Shown in pieces: positions 6,144 to 12,510 of a stretch of DNA of 14,272 bases (positions are counted from its first letter, which is position 1; every line of letters starts with the position of its first letter). A program made the translations under genes and the position numbers. The stretch spans positions 1 through 14,272 of the forward strand of contig JAHIUE010000088.1 of NCBI GenBank assembly GCA_018817205.1, written 5' to 3'. Below the pieces are notes generated by a model. It searched no databases. It was given only the letters and a program-made list of their open reading frames with translations, and was not told the origin of the DNA. This DNA is from Patescibacteria group bacterium. GTDB taxonomy: Bacteria; Patescibacteriota; Microgenomatia; Daviesbacterales; UBA10151.

Positions 6144-7372
6144 TGTCTAATTATTAATCTCAAAAATGTCCTTGTTACAACATAACTTGTAAACATTGAG
6201 ACCATTACTCCTATGGCCAAAGCGACGGCAAAACCGCGAACTATTGAAGTTCCCATTCCATATAAAATTGCAGCTGTAATAAGAGAAGCGACGTTTGACG
6301 CCCAAATTGAAGACCATGCCCTTTTAAATCCTAGTTCCAGAGCCAAAACTCTGTTTTTGCCCCAGCGGATTTCCTCTTTCGTTCTCTCAAAGATCAGGAT
6401 ATTGGCATCAACCGCCATACCGATTGACAATATAAATCCGGCAATACCCGCCAAAGTTAGAGTAAATTGAAATTGCGGAATGAAAAAACCGGTTTTAAAA
6501 ATTGCCAGAACTAAAAGAGCATAGACTACTAAAGCAATATCTGCTACCAAACCCCGAATACCATAATATGCAACCATATACAAAGCCACAATTGCGAGTC
6601 CTATAATGCCTGCTATCAAACTTTTGTTTATAGATTCCTGCCCCAACGTAGGTCCAATAGACCTCTGTTCTATGATTTTAATGGGAACCGGCAATGCACC
6701 GGCGTTTAATTGTATGCTTAACTCCTTTGCTTCTCCTGTTGTGAAATTTCCAGTGATTACAGCATTTCCTCCAATAATTTCTTGTTGAACTACAGGAGGT
6801 GGCCAACTAATCGGCATATCGTCCAAGAACATCCCCAAAGGTTTACCAACATTTCTTTTGGTGATTTCTGCAAATTTTTCAGCCCCGATGCTGGTAAACT
6901 CAATAGCTACCTGTGGCCCTGACTTTCCCCCTTGACTACTGCCAAAAGTTACCTGTGCTTTTTTTAAATCTGCTCCAGTTAGTCCGGTAGATTTAAAGCT
7001 GTCAGTGGCAATTTGTTCCCGAAAATCCAACTGAGCTGTTTTTCCCACCATAGCAGCAGCTTGAGATGCATCTTTTAAACCCGGTAGCTCAACCAAAATT
7101 CTTCGCTGGCTTCCTGTCTTGGATGATTGCACTATTGCTTCAGATACTCCATATAGATTCACCCTTTTCTCTATAACATTTTTTGCTGATTCCAAAGCAC
7201 TATCTTGGTTTTCGGAATCAATTTCATCCATTTGGGTTTCTAAAACAAGCTGGGTGCCGCCTTGCAAATCAAGCCCTAATTTCAAAGGAAAATTTGCTGT
7301 AATTGGAAAATCCACCAAAACTACCAGCGCAATAAGTGCAATAATAATCCAAAGCAGGATTCGAGGCCTCAT
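6140..7372 (-). CDS. secD: Protein translocase subunit SecD
   Basis: 410 aa, within the short range seen in Gram-positive-type and CPR SecD; Proteobacterial forms are about 615. N-terminal membrane segment (about 6-22), signature LGLDLQGG (32-39), periplasmic P1 region with VNLYGVSEA (71-79) and RRILVELPG (90-98), then QRSIGPTLG (236-244) before five membrane segments including GMAVDANILIFER (318-330). Together with SecF it pulls translocating proteins out of SecYEG using the ion gradient. Its ATG lies 3 nt after the wHTH stop codon. The stop TGA overlaps the next ATG, showing that UGA terminates in this organism. Confidence 0.97.
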   Translation of the reverse strand: MRPRILLWIIIALIALVVLVDFPITANFPLKLGLDLQGGTQLVLETQMDEIDSENQDSALESAKNVIEKRVNLYGVSEAIVQSSKTGSQRRILVELPGLKDASQAAAMVGKTAQLDFREQIATDSFKSTGLTGADLKKAQVTFGSSQGGKSGPQVAIEFTSIGAEKFAEITKRNVGKPLGMFLDDMPISWPPPVVQQEIIGGNAVITGNFTTGEAKELSIQLNAGALPVPIKIIEQRSIGPTLGQESINKSLIAGIIGLAIVALYMVAYYGIRGLVADIALVVYALLVLAIFKTGFFIPQFQFTLTLAGIAGFILSIGMAVDANILIFERTKEEIRWGKNRVLALELGFKRAWSSIWASNVASLITAAILYGMGTSIVRGFAVALAIGVMVSMFTSYVVTRTFLRLIIRQ

Positions 7373-7375
7373 TTC

Positions 7376-7966
7376 CTAAACACTAACCCCTTCCAACAGC
7401 TCATCTTCATCCCCAAGAAGCATTACTTTCGGTTGGATTAAAACCCTTAAGATAAAAGGGTCACGCCTTTTAACCCGAAAGTGAAATTCCGCTTCATCCA
7501 TAAACGAATAATTTATTTCCGCCTCTCTTTTTACTTGCTCATCGGAAATAATAGCTTGCAACTCGGGTAAAACTATACTTCCAACAACTAACAAATCTAC
7601 ATCTTCCGAAGATGCAAGTGCATATTTTATAAAGCTGGTGGATAGAAAAGCGAATTTTATCTTACCTAGTTTGCCTTTATTTTTAATTAGATTGCCACCC
7701 AAACCAGTTGATTTAGTAACAAGAGAAATTAGCTCCTTATAATATAAGTAGTCCTTTTTAAACCTGTATAATCTTCTGTTTGCCCGCCATTCAGATGTAA
7801 CCAAACCAAATTTCTCCATTCTGGCAAGCTCGCGCCTGACAGCATTAATTTCTTCGGATACACGTCTTACTATCTCGCGGACATGAAAAAGCGTATCAGT
7901 AGGTGAAGATAGAAAAAGCTGCAGTATCTTTACCCGGACTCTTGAGATAAAAAGTTCCTCAAGCAT
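7376..7966 (-). CDS. Winged-helix DNA-binding protein with degenerate nucleotidyltransferase domain
   Basis: 196 aa in two parts. Residues about 5-72 form an ArsR/MarR-like winged helix: helices around VKILQLFLSSP and VREIVRRVSEEINAVRRELA, then the wing (LVTSEWRANRRLYRFKKD). Residues about 100-185 resemble a minimal nucleotidyltransferase: the EDVDLLVVG piece (121-129) matches the SDIDLLVVG motif, but the GS(x)ARGE helix that should precede it is replaced by STSFIKYALAS, so catalysis is doubtful. Transcriptional regulators with this fusion occur in archaea and CPR. It has the strongest Shine-Dalgarno site in the operon (AAAGGAGG, 5 nt from ATG) and sits directly before secD, so it may regulate the operon or bind a nucleotide ligand; that is inference. 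Confidence 0.82.
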   Translation of the reverse strand: MLEELFISRVRVKILQLFLSSPTDTLFHVREIVRRVSEEINAVRRELARMEKFGLVTSEWRANRRLYRFKKDYLYYKELISLVTKSTGLGGNLIKNKGKLGKIKFAFLSTSFIKYALASSEDVDLLVVGSIVLPELQAIISDEQVKREAEINYSFMDEAEFHFRVKRRDPFILRVLIQPKVMLLGDEDELLEGVSV

Positions 7967-7971
7967 ATAAA

Positions 7972-7979
7972 CCTCCTTT
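7972..7979 (-). promoter_or_regulatory. Strong ribosome-binding site of the wHTH gene
   Basis: On the minus strand AAAGGAGG lies 5 nt before the ATG at 7966. It fixes the start and shows that canonical initiation operates alongside the apparently leaderless genes. Confidence 0.85.
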
Positions 7980-7987
7980 CCGGGCAG

Positions 7988-9166
7988 TTAATAATTTACT
8001 TTCGACCCCTCCGGGACAGTCTGAATCCAAATCTGGCCGCCATTAAATTCCACTTCCTTGCTATTTTTGTCCAAGTATTTACTTCTGGCAGTTCGAGAGG
8101 CTTTTATCCATTTACCTTCAATAACGTTACCGTCTTGAAAAATTAAGGCACTGCCGCTGCCGGTGGTTCCGTACAACAGATGGACATTGCCCGGATATCC
8201 ATCATTAGCATTTGCTTCCCTTTGAAATTGGACAATAACTACTTTTGCTTCAAGCTGTTTTCCGTTATTAAGATCTGTATGAGACTCGCCATTTTTTCTT
8301 TTATATGAATTTGTTTCCTTATCGTACTGCCATTGAACCTGATACGCAGATTGGGACTCCCAGAAGTTAACCGTAATATTTGAAGTAGTCCCCCCACCCT
8401 TGTCATCTTTAAACTTCCAAGGAGTAAAATTCTTGTCCCATCTGATTCCCGCAGAATCGGTAGCAGTCCAACCTCTTTTTGCTCCCACCTCCCAAAGCTT
8501 AGTAGTTGTAGAATACATCGTATGCTCTGTGGCAACAGAGTGACCTAACCTTTGGTAATCACGCCAAAAAACAGGAAAGCCTATGCTAAATTGATTTAGA
8601 TCCTTCACTCCATACTTAATAATTTGCGATAAGGCATCAGCAGGCCCAGGGGTATTGGCTCCTCCAACATGGGCATAAAGAGCATCGTATTCCTCCAACC
8701 AATCCAGATAGTAAGTCCTGGCCGACCTGACAGGCCCAATCTGTACATCTCCCGGATTACAATAAAAAAGCGCCATGAATCTGGTAATGCCGCCTTCCGC
8801 AACTGCCTCGTAAATAATGTCCGCATTGAACAGTCCCGATTGCGGTCTTGCCTCGGTATGATTTTCGATCATCACAGCTAAAGGACGCCTCGTTTCCCAT
8901 AATGCTTCGGCGGCTTTAGTATGCTTGCTACCATTTAACGGACAAACTTCGGTTTTAGGTTCTGTGGGATCTTCGACAAAGCCATTGGTTGAACCCGGTA
9001 ATTGCGAAGTTGCAACCTCTTTTGTAGTTGGAAGCGGGTTTACTTTGTTAAATAAAGCATAAGAAACACTTGCAGAAGTGCCGTAAAACACTACACCCAG
9101 TATAATCAAGGCTAAAATCTTTTGCAGATTGGTTAAACCCTGAAATGTATTTATTATTTTATCCAT
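7988..9166 (-). CDS. DUF3048-domain lipoprotein-like membrane protein (YerB-like)
   Basis: 392 aa. One N-terminal membrane anchor (about 16-38), then a Pro/Thr-rich linker (43-75) and a large extracytoplasmic region. The DUF3048 signature is clear: RRPLAVMIENHTEARPQSGL (93-112), IIYEAVAEGGITRFMALF (117-134), GPVRSARTYYLDW (144-156), YAHVGGA (164-170). The C-terminal DUF3048 subdomain ends with FNGGQIWIQTVPEGSKVNY. B. subtilis YerB is the named relative; biochemical function is unknown, with a cell-envelope role presumed. Its ATG overlaps the DUF4446 stop by 8 nt, so the two are translationally coupled; the wHTH gene follows after 21 nt. No lipobox is seen, so it is anchored by the membrane segment rather than by lipid. 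Confidence 0.93.
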   Translation of the reverse strand: MDKIINTFQGLTNLQKILALIILGVVFYGTSASVSYALFNKVNPLPTTKEVATSQLPGSTNGFVEDPTEPKTEVCPLNGSKHTKAAEALWETRRPLAVMIENHTEARPQSGLFNADIIYEAVAEGGITRFMALFYCNPGDVQIGPVRSARTYYLDWLEEYDALYAHVGGANTPGPADALSQIIKYGVKDLNQFSIGFPVFWRDYQRLGHSVATEHTMYSTTTKLWEVGAKRGWTATDSAGIRWDKNFTPWKFKDDKGGGTTSNITVNFWESQSAYQVQWQYDKETNSYKRKNGESHTDLNNGKQLEAKVVIVQFQREANANDGYPGNVHLLYGTTGSGSALIFQDGNVIEGKWIKASRTARSKYLDKNSKEVEFNGGQIWIQTVPEGSKVNY

Positions 9167-9626
9167 TATTTAACGCCTTTTTTAAAACCTGCTCTTCTTC
9201 CTTTGACAGACGGTATTTACCGCTTTTCCCCATCGTGATACTTTTTGCAAATATCCTAGTTCCAGATCTTGCATGCAAACTGGTTATCACAATTCCCGAA
9301 CCTTTGTTATCCAGCAAACAAGCCGTAAAACTTTGATCTCCTCCTGTGTCGTCATAAGGGTTAAAACGCAAAAGTTCTACTCTTTGTATATACCCCAAAC
9401 CATCACTTGCAACTTTTTCTAGCTTACCATCTAAATTATTTAGACCTCTCTTAAACCCTTCAACTTCCTTTACTGTTTCTTCGAACTTTTTCCTAATATC
9501 ACGACTGCCAGATTTTGGAAAAAGTGATCTTAAAAATTGGTCCTGCTGCCGGATCAAAAAACTCAAGCTCCCTAGCCAAATTACAATCCCCGCCAAAATG
9601 GCGGAACCAACCCAATCCGGATACAT
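9159..9626 (-). CDS. DUF4446 family membrane-anchored protein
   Basis: 155 aa. N-terminal membrane segment (about 7-25), a charged helical stretch likely to form a coiled coil (about 41-75), and the DUF4446 core: VELLRFNPYDDTGGDQSF (83-100), then CLLDNKGSGIVITSLHAR (103-120), IFAKSI, and a C-terminal LSKEEEQVLKKAL. Relatives occur in Firmicutes and CPR, usually with cell-envelope or chromosome-partition genes; function is unknown. It is the first gene of the long minus-strand operon and has its own promoter (9640-9669) giving a leader of only about 6 nt; no Shine-Dalgarno site is visible. Confidence 0.88.
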   Translation of the reverse strand: MYPDWVGSAILAGIVIWLGSLSFLIRQQDQFLRSLFPKSGSRDIRKKFEETVKEVEGFKRGLNNLDGKLEKVASDGLGYIQRVELLRFNPYDDTGGDQSFTACLLDNKGSGIVITSLHARSGTRIFAKSITMGKSGKYRLSKEEEQVLKKALNNG

Positions 9627-9639
9627 AAGTTACTCTTTC

Positions 9640-9669
9640 AATATACTTTATAAACCGGAGGCTTGTCAA
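9640..9669 (-). promoter_or_regulatory. Promoter of the DUF4446-DUF3048-secDF operon
   Basis: On the minus strand TTGACA (9669-9664), 18-nt spacer, TATATT (9645-9640; 5 of 6 to consensus). The ATG is at 9626, so the leader would be about 5-8 nt. The -35 box is partly made of the GTCAAC word that flanks the palindrome at 9671-9685. Confidence 0.65.
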
Positions 9670-9691
9670 CCCCGCCACAGGCGGGGTCAAC
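9665..9691. repeat. GC-rich palindrome flanked by GTCAAC direct repeats
   Basis: CCCGCCACAGGCGGG (9671-9685) is a 6-bp stem with a 3-nt centre, and is bracketed by an exact 6-bp direct repeat, GTCAAC at 9665-9670 and 9686-9691. The layout is what a tiny insertion with target duplication would leave. It lies between two divergent promoters and lacks a T-run, so it is not a terminator. Confidence 0.65.
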
Positions 9692-9709
9692 TGTAAATCT
9701 AATTGGTGC

Positions 9710-9738
9710 TTGACAGGCACAAGTACGTGTGCTAGGCT
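9710..9738 (+). promoter_or_regulatory. Promoter of the small membrane protein/DUF5679 pair
   Basis: TTGACA (9710-9715), 17-nt spacer, TAGGCT (9733-9738) preceded by TGC, an extended -10 that compensates for the weak hexamer. ATG follows at 9744 (or 9750), predicting a leaderless transcript. Confidence 0.6.
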
Positions 9739-9743
9739 CAATC

Positions 9744-10064
9744 ATGCGTATGGCAATTCAGCAAACCAAACATCAAACTGATTTGGAAAAACGCCTACAT
9801 CTTCTTCGTCGTCAGGTTTATGGGAAAAACAGCAACCAGTCTTCAGCCCGTCTGCCGGACGGGCAGGCTATCAGCTATCAGCTATCAGACACAATGCAAA
9901 ACAAGTCTGACGACCGACGACTGACAGCTGAAAGCTATTCTGATCTTACCTATCTCCATCAAGATTTATTGAAAATATTAGTCTTTGCATCTTTAGCGAT
10001 CGGTATCCAAGCTGTTCTTTTTTTTCTTTCGAAAAACCATATCTTGAATATTAATTTTTTTTGA
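9744..10064 (+). CDS. 106-aa small protein with C-terminal membrane segment
   Basis: Start ATG at 9744 is chosen because the -10 box is 5 nt upstream; ATG at 9750 is an alternative, and a GTG at 9729 would lie upstream of the transcript start. The N-terminal part is a basic amphipathic segment (TDLEKRLHLLRRQVYGK), and the C-terminal part has LTYLHQDLLKILVFASLAIG leading into a membrane helix (about 75-95) and a short tail. I recall similar small CPR proteins beside DUF5679 but cannot name a family. Residues about 33-64 (ARLPDGQAISYQLS onwards) are encoded by a GC-rich palindrome plus heptad repeats and look like an in-frame insertion in a linker. The stop TGA shares its last base with the Shine-Dalgarno site of the next gene. 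Confidence 0.7.
   Translation: MRMAIQQTKHQTDLEKRLHLLRRQVYGKNSNQSSARLPDGQAISYQLSDTMQNKSDDRRLTAESYSDLTYLHQDLLKILVFASLAIGIQAVLFFLSKNHILNINFF
9846..9936. repeat. In-gene composite insert: palindrome plus inverted heptad repeats
   Basis: GCCCGTC (9846-9852) pairs with GACGGGC (9858-9864). Three exact tandem copies of GCTATCA follow (9867-9887). TCAGAC (9885-9890) pairs with GTCTGA (9905-9910). Four diverged 7-mers of the GACGACT/GACAGCT/GAAAGCT type follow (9909-9936); on the minus strand they resemble the first array (AGCTNTC). The whole is in frame. Confidence 0.6.
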
Positions 10065-10074
10065 AGGGAGGTGA
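10064..10074 (+). promoter_or_regulatory. Extended Shine-Dalgarno site of the DUF5679 gene
   Basis: AAGGGAGGTGA at 10064-10074, with 8 nt to the ATG at 10083. It matches the 16S anti-Shine-Dalgarno over most of its length and supports the start of this 45-codon gene. Confidence 0.85.
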
Positions 10075-10082
10075 GTTAAATT

Positions 10083-10220
10083 ATGCAAATGTATTGTGTC
10101 AAATGTCGACAAAAAAGAGACGCAGAAAATGTACAAGAGGTGACCATGAAAAACGGTAAAAAAGCCTCAAAAGGTACTTGCCCAACCTGCGGTACCTCTA
10201 TGTTCAAAATTGGAGGTTAA
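10083..10220 (+). CDS. DUF5679-type zinc-ribbon small protein
   Basis: 45 aa, read from the sequence since it is too short for ordinary gene callers. Two Cys pairs, YCVKC (C5, C8) and CPTCG (C33, C36), form a four-cysteine zinc ribbon. The intervening basic loop (VTMKNGKKASKGT) and the ending SMFKIGG match the DUF5679 pattern. Function is unknown; such ribbons often bind nucleic acid or ribosomal components. It has an extended Shine-Dalgarno site and is co-transcribed with the 106-aa membrane protein just upstream (18 nt). Its transcript ends at a terminator shared with rnpB. High confidence that it is a real gene. Confidence 0.88.
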   Translation: MQMYCVKCRQKRDAENVQEVTMKNGKKASKGTCPTCGTSMFKIGG

Positions 10221-10229
10221 TAAATTGGC

Positions 10230-10245
10230 CCCCGCCATGGCGGGG
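10230..10245. repeat. 16-bp perfect GC-rich palindrome
   Basis: CCCCGCCATGGCGGGG, of the same style as the palindromes at 9671-9685, 9846-9864 and 10539-10555. It lies just after the DUF5679 stop codon and before the terminator; it has no T-run of its own. Confidence 0.65.
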
Positions 10246-10256
10246 CACCATTTGCG

Positions 10257-10303
10257 AAAAATCCCATAAAATCTCGCCAAAAGCGGATCAAGTGGGATTT
10301 TTT
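10257..10303. terminator. Bidirectional terminator between DUF5679 gene and rnpB
   Basis: AAAATCCCA (10258-10266) pairs with TGGGATTTT (10293-10301). Inside is a smaller helix, CGC (10275-10277) with GCG (10283-10285) plus flanking ATC/GAT. Six T follow on the plus strand (10298-10303) and five T on the minus strand. It serves the plus-strand DUF5679 transcript and the minus-strand rnpB transcript. The remaining bases of the 10221-10316 gap show nothing else besides the palindrome. Confidence 0.8.
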
Positions 10304-10316
10304 GTGAAGCAAAATG

Positions 10317-10576
10317 CCTAGGAAACTAATAAGCCAGATTCTGTTTCTCGACGATAATTTATCTAATGCTCCTTATTACAACAAGCGAGCAAGCGACTCT
10401 GTTGATTCTAGGATTGCAGCGGGGAGGATTGCCTCGTTTCATCCGAGCATTATCTCGGTTCGTCACTGTTGCTCTAACTAGACCTTACGGCTGTCGTCTT
10501 ACGGCGACCACCCTGCTTTGTGCTGTCTGGACTTTCCTGTCCGCCAAAGGCGGACTAATCGTCCTGCTTCCTAGGC
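10317..10576 (-). ncRNA. rnpB: RNase P RNA, compact bacterial type A
   Basis: Catalytic RNA that removes 5' leaders from pre-tRNAs. About 260 nt, much shorter than the 377-nt E. coli RNA. P1: CCUAGGAAGC (10575-10566) with GUUUCCUAGG (10326-10317), 10 bp. P2: GACGAU with AUCGUC (10563-10558 and 10355-10350). P3 is a bare hairpin, GUCCGCC-UUU-GGCGGAC. P4: AAG-U-CCAGA with UCUGGCUU, keeping the universal bulged U (position 10531). Also present are the conserved GGAAAGUCC, GCAGGGUG, the ACAGUGACGAA-type CR-II/III region and ACAGAAUCUGGCUUAU. The P15 region is a small CAACA/UGUUG hairpin with no GGU that could pair with a tRNA CCA end, and P18 is reduced to a 4-bp AU stem. Own promoter at 10583-10611; terminator at 10257-10303. 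Confidence 0.96.
10539..10555 (-). repeat. GC palindrome forming P3 of RNase P RNA
   Basis: GTCCGCCAAAGGCGGAC is a perfect 7-bp stem with a 3-nt loop. It has the same GCC-NNN-GGC style as the intergenic palindromes nearby. In the RNA it occupies the P3 position, which in other bacteria is a longer, internally looped helix. Confidence 0.6.
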
Positions 10577-10582
10577 TTCTAT

Positions 10583-10611
10583 ATTATACTACTATGTCTT
10601 TCTTCCTTCAA
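10583..10611 (-). promoter_or_regulatory. rnpB promoter
   Basis: On the minus strand TTGAAG (10611-10606), 17-nt spacer, TATAAT (10588-10583). The predicted start, about 10576, is exactly one base before P1. The -35 lies in the last codons of the AI-2E-type gene and the spacer holds its stop codon. Confidence 0.8.
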
Positions 10612-11560
10612 CTGCCTCTGTTACCAAAATTTGTACTACCACTGCCATTGGTACTGCCAAAAGCGCCCCGGGTATCCCCAGAAGTCTGCTGCCTATGGCA
10701 ATTGCCAAAATTACTACCAATGGATTTAGCCCAACTGCCCGTTTCATCACTTGGGGCACGATCAAATGATTTTCGAATTGCTGAATCACAAAAAACATCG
10801 CTGCCACGCCAACACTCAAGATAGGTGAAATTGTCAAGGCAATAAAAATTGCCGGTATCGCGGAAATTATCGGACCGATCACAGGTATCACTTCCATAAC
10901 TCCTGCTATCAAAGCAAGAGGCAAGGCATAAGGGATATTTAATATAGTCAGTCCAATGTAGGACATCGTTCCAATAATAAAAGACAAAACCAATTGTCCT
11001 CTAAGCCATCCTCCCAGCTTATCCTCTATCAGCACAATTAATCTTTTAGCTTTTTCTTCTCTGCCTCTAAACAGTAGACTAACGCGACTTTCCAAATTAT
11101 CTTTTTCCAGCAAAAGATAAAAAGTCAAAACCAATAAGAATATTATGGCCAATAAATTATCAAATACGGAAAGCGTGATGGAAAATAAATTTTTAGAAAG
11201 AGATGTAAGTTCCGAAGATAAAACGGATTTATCAATATTGGTAATATTAAAAAACTGGGCAATCAGTGGAGGAGAAGTCACTATTAGTTTATTACTTTCC
11301 TCAATTAAAGGAGGTATTATGCTAATAACTAAACCTGTTAAAATAATTATTATAATAATGTAGGAAATAGCAATGCTTAATACTTTTGGTAATTTCAGTC
11401 TGACAAAAAACTTCACCAGCGGGGACAGCGCGGATACGAAAATCAGGGCTACAAACAAAAGAATCAGCAAATCCCGGATTAAAAAGATTATCCAAAGTGC
11501 CAATATAAAAAGGGCGACAAAAATTATTGTTTTATGAGAAATGTCAATTTTATGTGTCAT
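10592..11560 (-). CDS. AI-2E family transporter (PerM/YdiK/TqsA-like permease)
   Basis: 322-aa polytopic membrane protein. Two closely spaced N-terminal membrane segments (about 11-48, TIIFVALFIL...FVSALSPLVK), one further segment near 60-82, an extracytoplasmic region (about 85-125), then a cluster of C-terminal segments. The family motif region is recognisable: GGWLRGQLVLSFIIGTMSYI, followed by LALIAGVMEVIPVIGPIISA and the NHLIVPQVMKRAVGLNPLVV stretch. Relatives export autoinducer-2, act as Na+/H+ antiporters or have unknown substrates, so the substrate here is open. Its ATG lies inside the end of miaA (11-nt overlap), indicating translational coupling. The rnpB promoter begins within its last codons. 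Confidence 0.92.
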   Translation of the reverse strand: MTHKIDISHKTIIFVALFILALWIIFLIRDLLILLFVALIFVSALSPLVKFFVRLKLPKVLSIAISYIIIIIILTGLVISIIPPLIEESNKLIVTSPPLIAQFFNITNIDKSVLSSELTSLSKNLFSITLSVFDNLLAIIFLLVLTFYLLLEKDNLESRVSLLFRGREEKAKRLIVLIEDKLGGWLRGQLVLSFIIGTMSYIGLTILNIPYALPLALIAGVMEVIPVIGPIISAIPAIFIALTISPILSVGVAAMFFVIQQFENHLIVPQVMKRAVGLNPLVVILAIAIGSRLLGIPGALLAVPMAVVVQILVTEAVEGRKT

Positions 11561-12503
11561 CTGTAGCTTGATAATACCATTTTGCTACCTCATTTTCCAA
11601 CTTATCAGGAAACTCCTTATCCGTAATATCAAACCAAAAAATATTTTTCTCTTTTTTAAACCAAGTTGCCTGACGTCTGGCATAGCCGTGAATTTTCCCC
11701 TGCAGAATTTTAATTAACTCTTCTTCGCTTTTAATTTTACCTTCCAGATAATCTGCCAAAACCCCATATTCCAAACCCAAATCGTGCATTCTTTTGTAGC
11801 TTAACTCACCCTTTTGCAAACTTCTTGCCTCATCAATCATACCTTGCTTTATCCTGCCGATAACCCATTCGTCAATCCTTTGATATAAAATTTGTCTGGA
11901 AGTAGTTAATCCAATTTTTAAACAATTAAAAGCCTTTTTTTTAAATTTTAATGTGTTATTTTGATTTAATATTATCTCTATAGCCCTAATTAACCGTCTG
12001 GGATTTTGTCTATCTGAATCATTCATTTTTTTCCATTTTTCAGGGGAAATTTCTTGAAGTTTTTGTTGCAGATGCCTTAATGAAAACTTCTCCAATTTTT
12101 TTCTTAATTCCTGATCAATAGGAACTGCCAAACTAGGCAATCCGTCCAGCAATGCTTTAAGATAAAATCCTGTCCCACCAACAACGATCGGTAATTTTCC
12201 TCTCTTTAAAATATCCTCAATAACCTCGTTTGCATCTTTGACGTAATCATAAACCGTATATTGAATCTTGGGATCTGCTATATCATATATCCATACTTTA
12301 ATCCCATCCATTTCCCAAAATCCCTCCCCCTTTGTTATTGTCACTTTTTCACCTGGCATCTTCCCTGTTCCTATATCCAATCCCTTATACACTTGCCTGG
12401 AATCACAAGACACTAATTCCCCGTTAAATTTTTTAGCAAGAACTAGTGCTAAATCAGTTTTTCCTGTTGATGTTGAGCCTAGTATAACCAAAAACTTCCT
12501 CAT
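11550..12503 (-). CDS. miaA: tRNA dimethylallyltransferase MiaA
   Basis: 317 aa, normal length. Transfers a dimethylallyl group to N6 of A37 in tRNAs reading UNN codons, from DMAPP. P-loop GSTSTGKT (9-16), DSRQVYKGLDIGTGK (34-48) which holds the catalytic Asp and tRNA contacts, VVGGTGFYLKALLDG (107-121), NPRRLIRAIE (167-176), and near the C-terminus YARRQATWFKK. The P-loop has Ser-Thr where many homologues have Thr-Ala, still compatible with binding. Promoter TTGAAT/TAGAAT ends 7 nt before the ATG, so the mRNA is predicted leaderless; its boxes overlap the divergent promoter of the FAD oxidoreductase gene. It is coupled to the downstream permease gene. Confidence 0.97.
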   Translation of the reverse strand: MRKFLVILGSTSTGKTDLALVLAKKFNGELVSCDSRQVYKGLDIGTGKMPGEKVTITKGEGFWEMDGIKVWIYDIADPKIQYTVYDYVKDANEVIEDILKRGKLPIVVGGTGFYLKALLDGLPSLAVPIDQELRKKLEKFSLRHLQQKLQEISPEKWKKMNDSDRQNPRRLIRAIEIILNQNNTLKFKKKAFNCLKIGLTTSRQILYQRIDEWVIGRIKQGMIDEARSLQKGELSYKRMHDLGLEYGVLADYLEGKIKSEEELIKILQGKIHGYARRQATWFKKEKNIFWFDITDKEFPDKLENEVAKWYYQATDDT

Positions 12504-12510
12504 GAACCAA

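Noticed and set aside
7376..7966. MNT/HEPN toxin-antitoxin module
   Set aside because: The nucleotidyltransferase lacks its GS motif and there is no HEPN partner; the neighbour is secD.
9669..9687. GC-rich hairpin as an intrinsic terminator
   Set aside because: No T-run on either strand and it lies between two divergent promoters, where no transcript should end.
9867..9936. CRISPR array
   Set aside because: Units are only 7 bp and directly tandem with no spacers; no cas genes are present.
10366..10824. 152-codon plus-strand open frame
   Set aside because: It runs antisense through rnpB and the end of the AI-2E-type gene, has no ribosome-binding site, and its Leu/Pro/Arg-rich composition is that of an antisense shadow.
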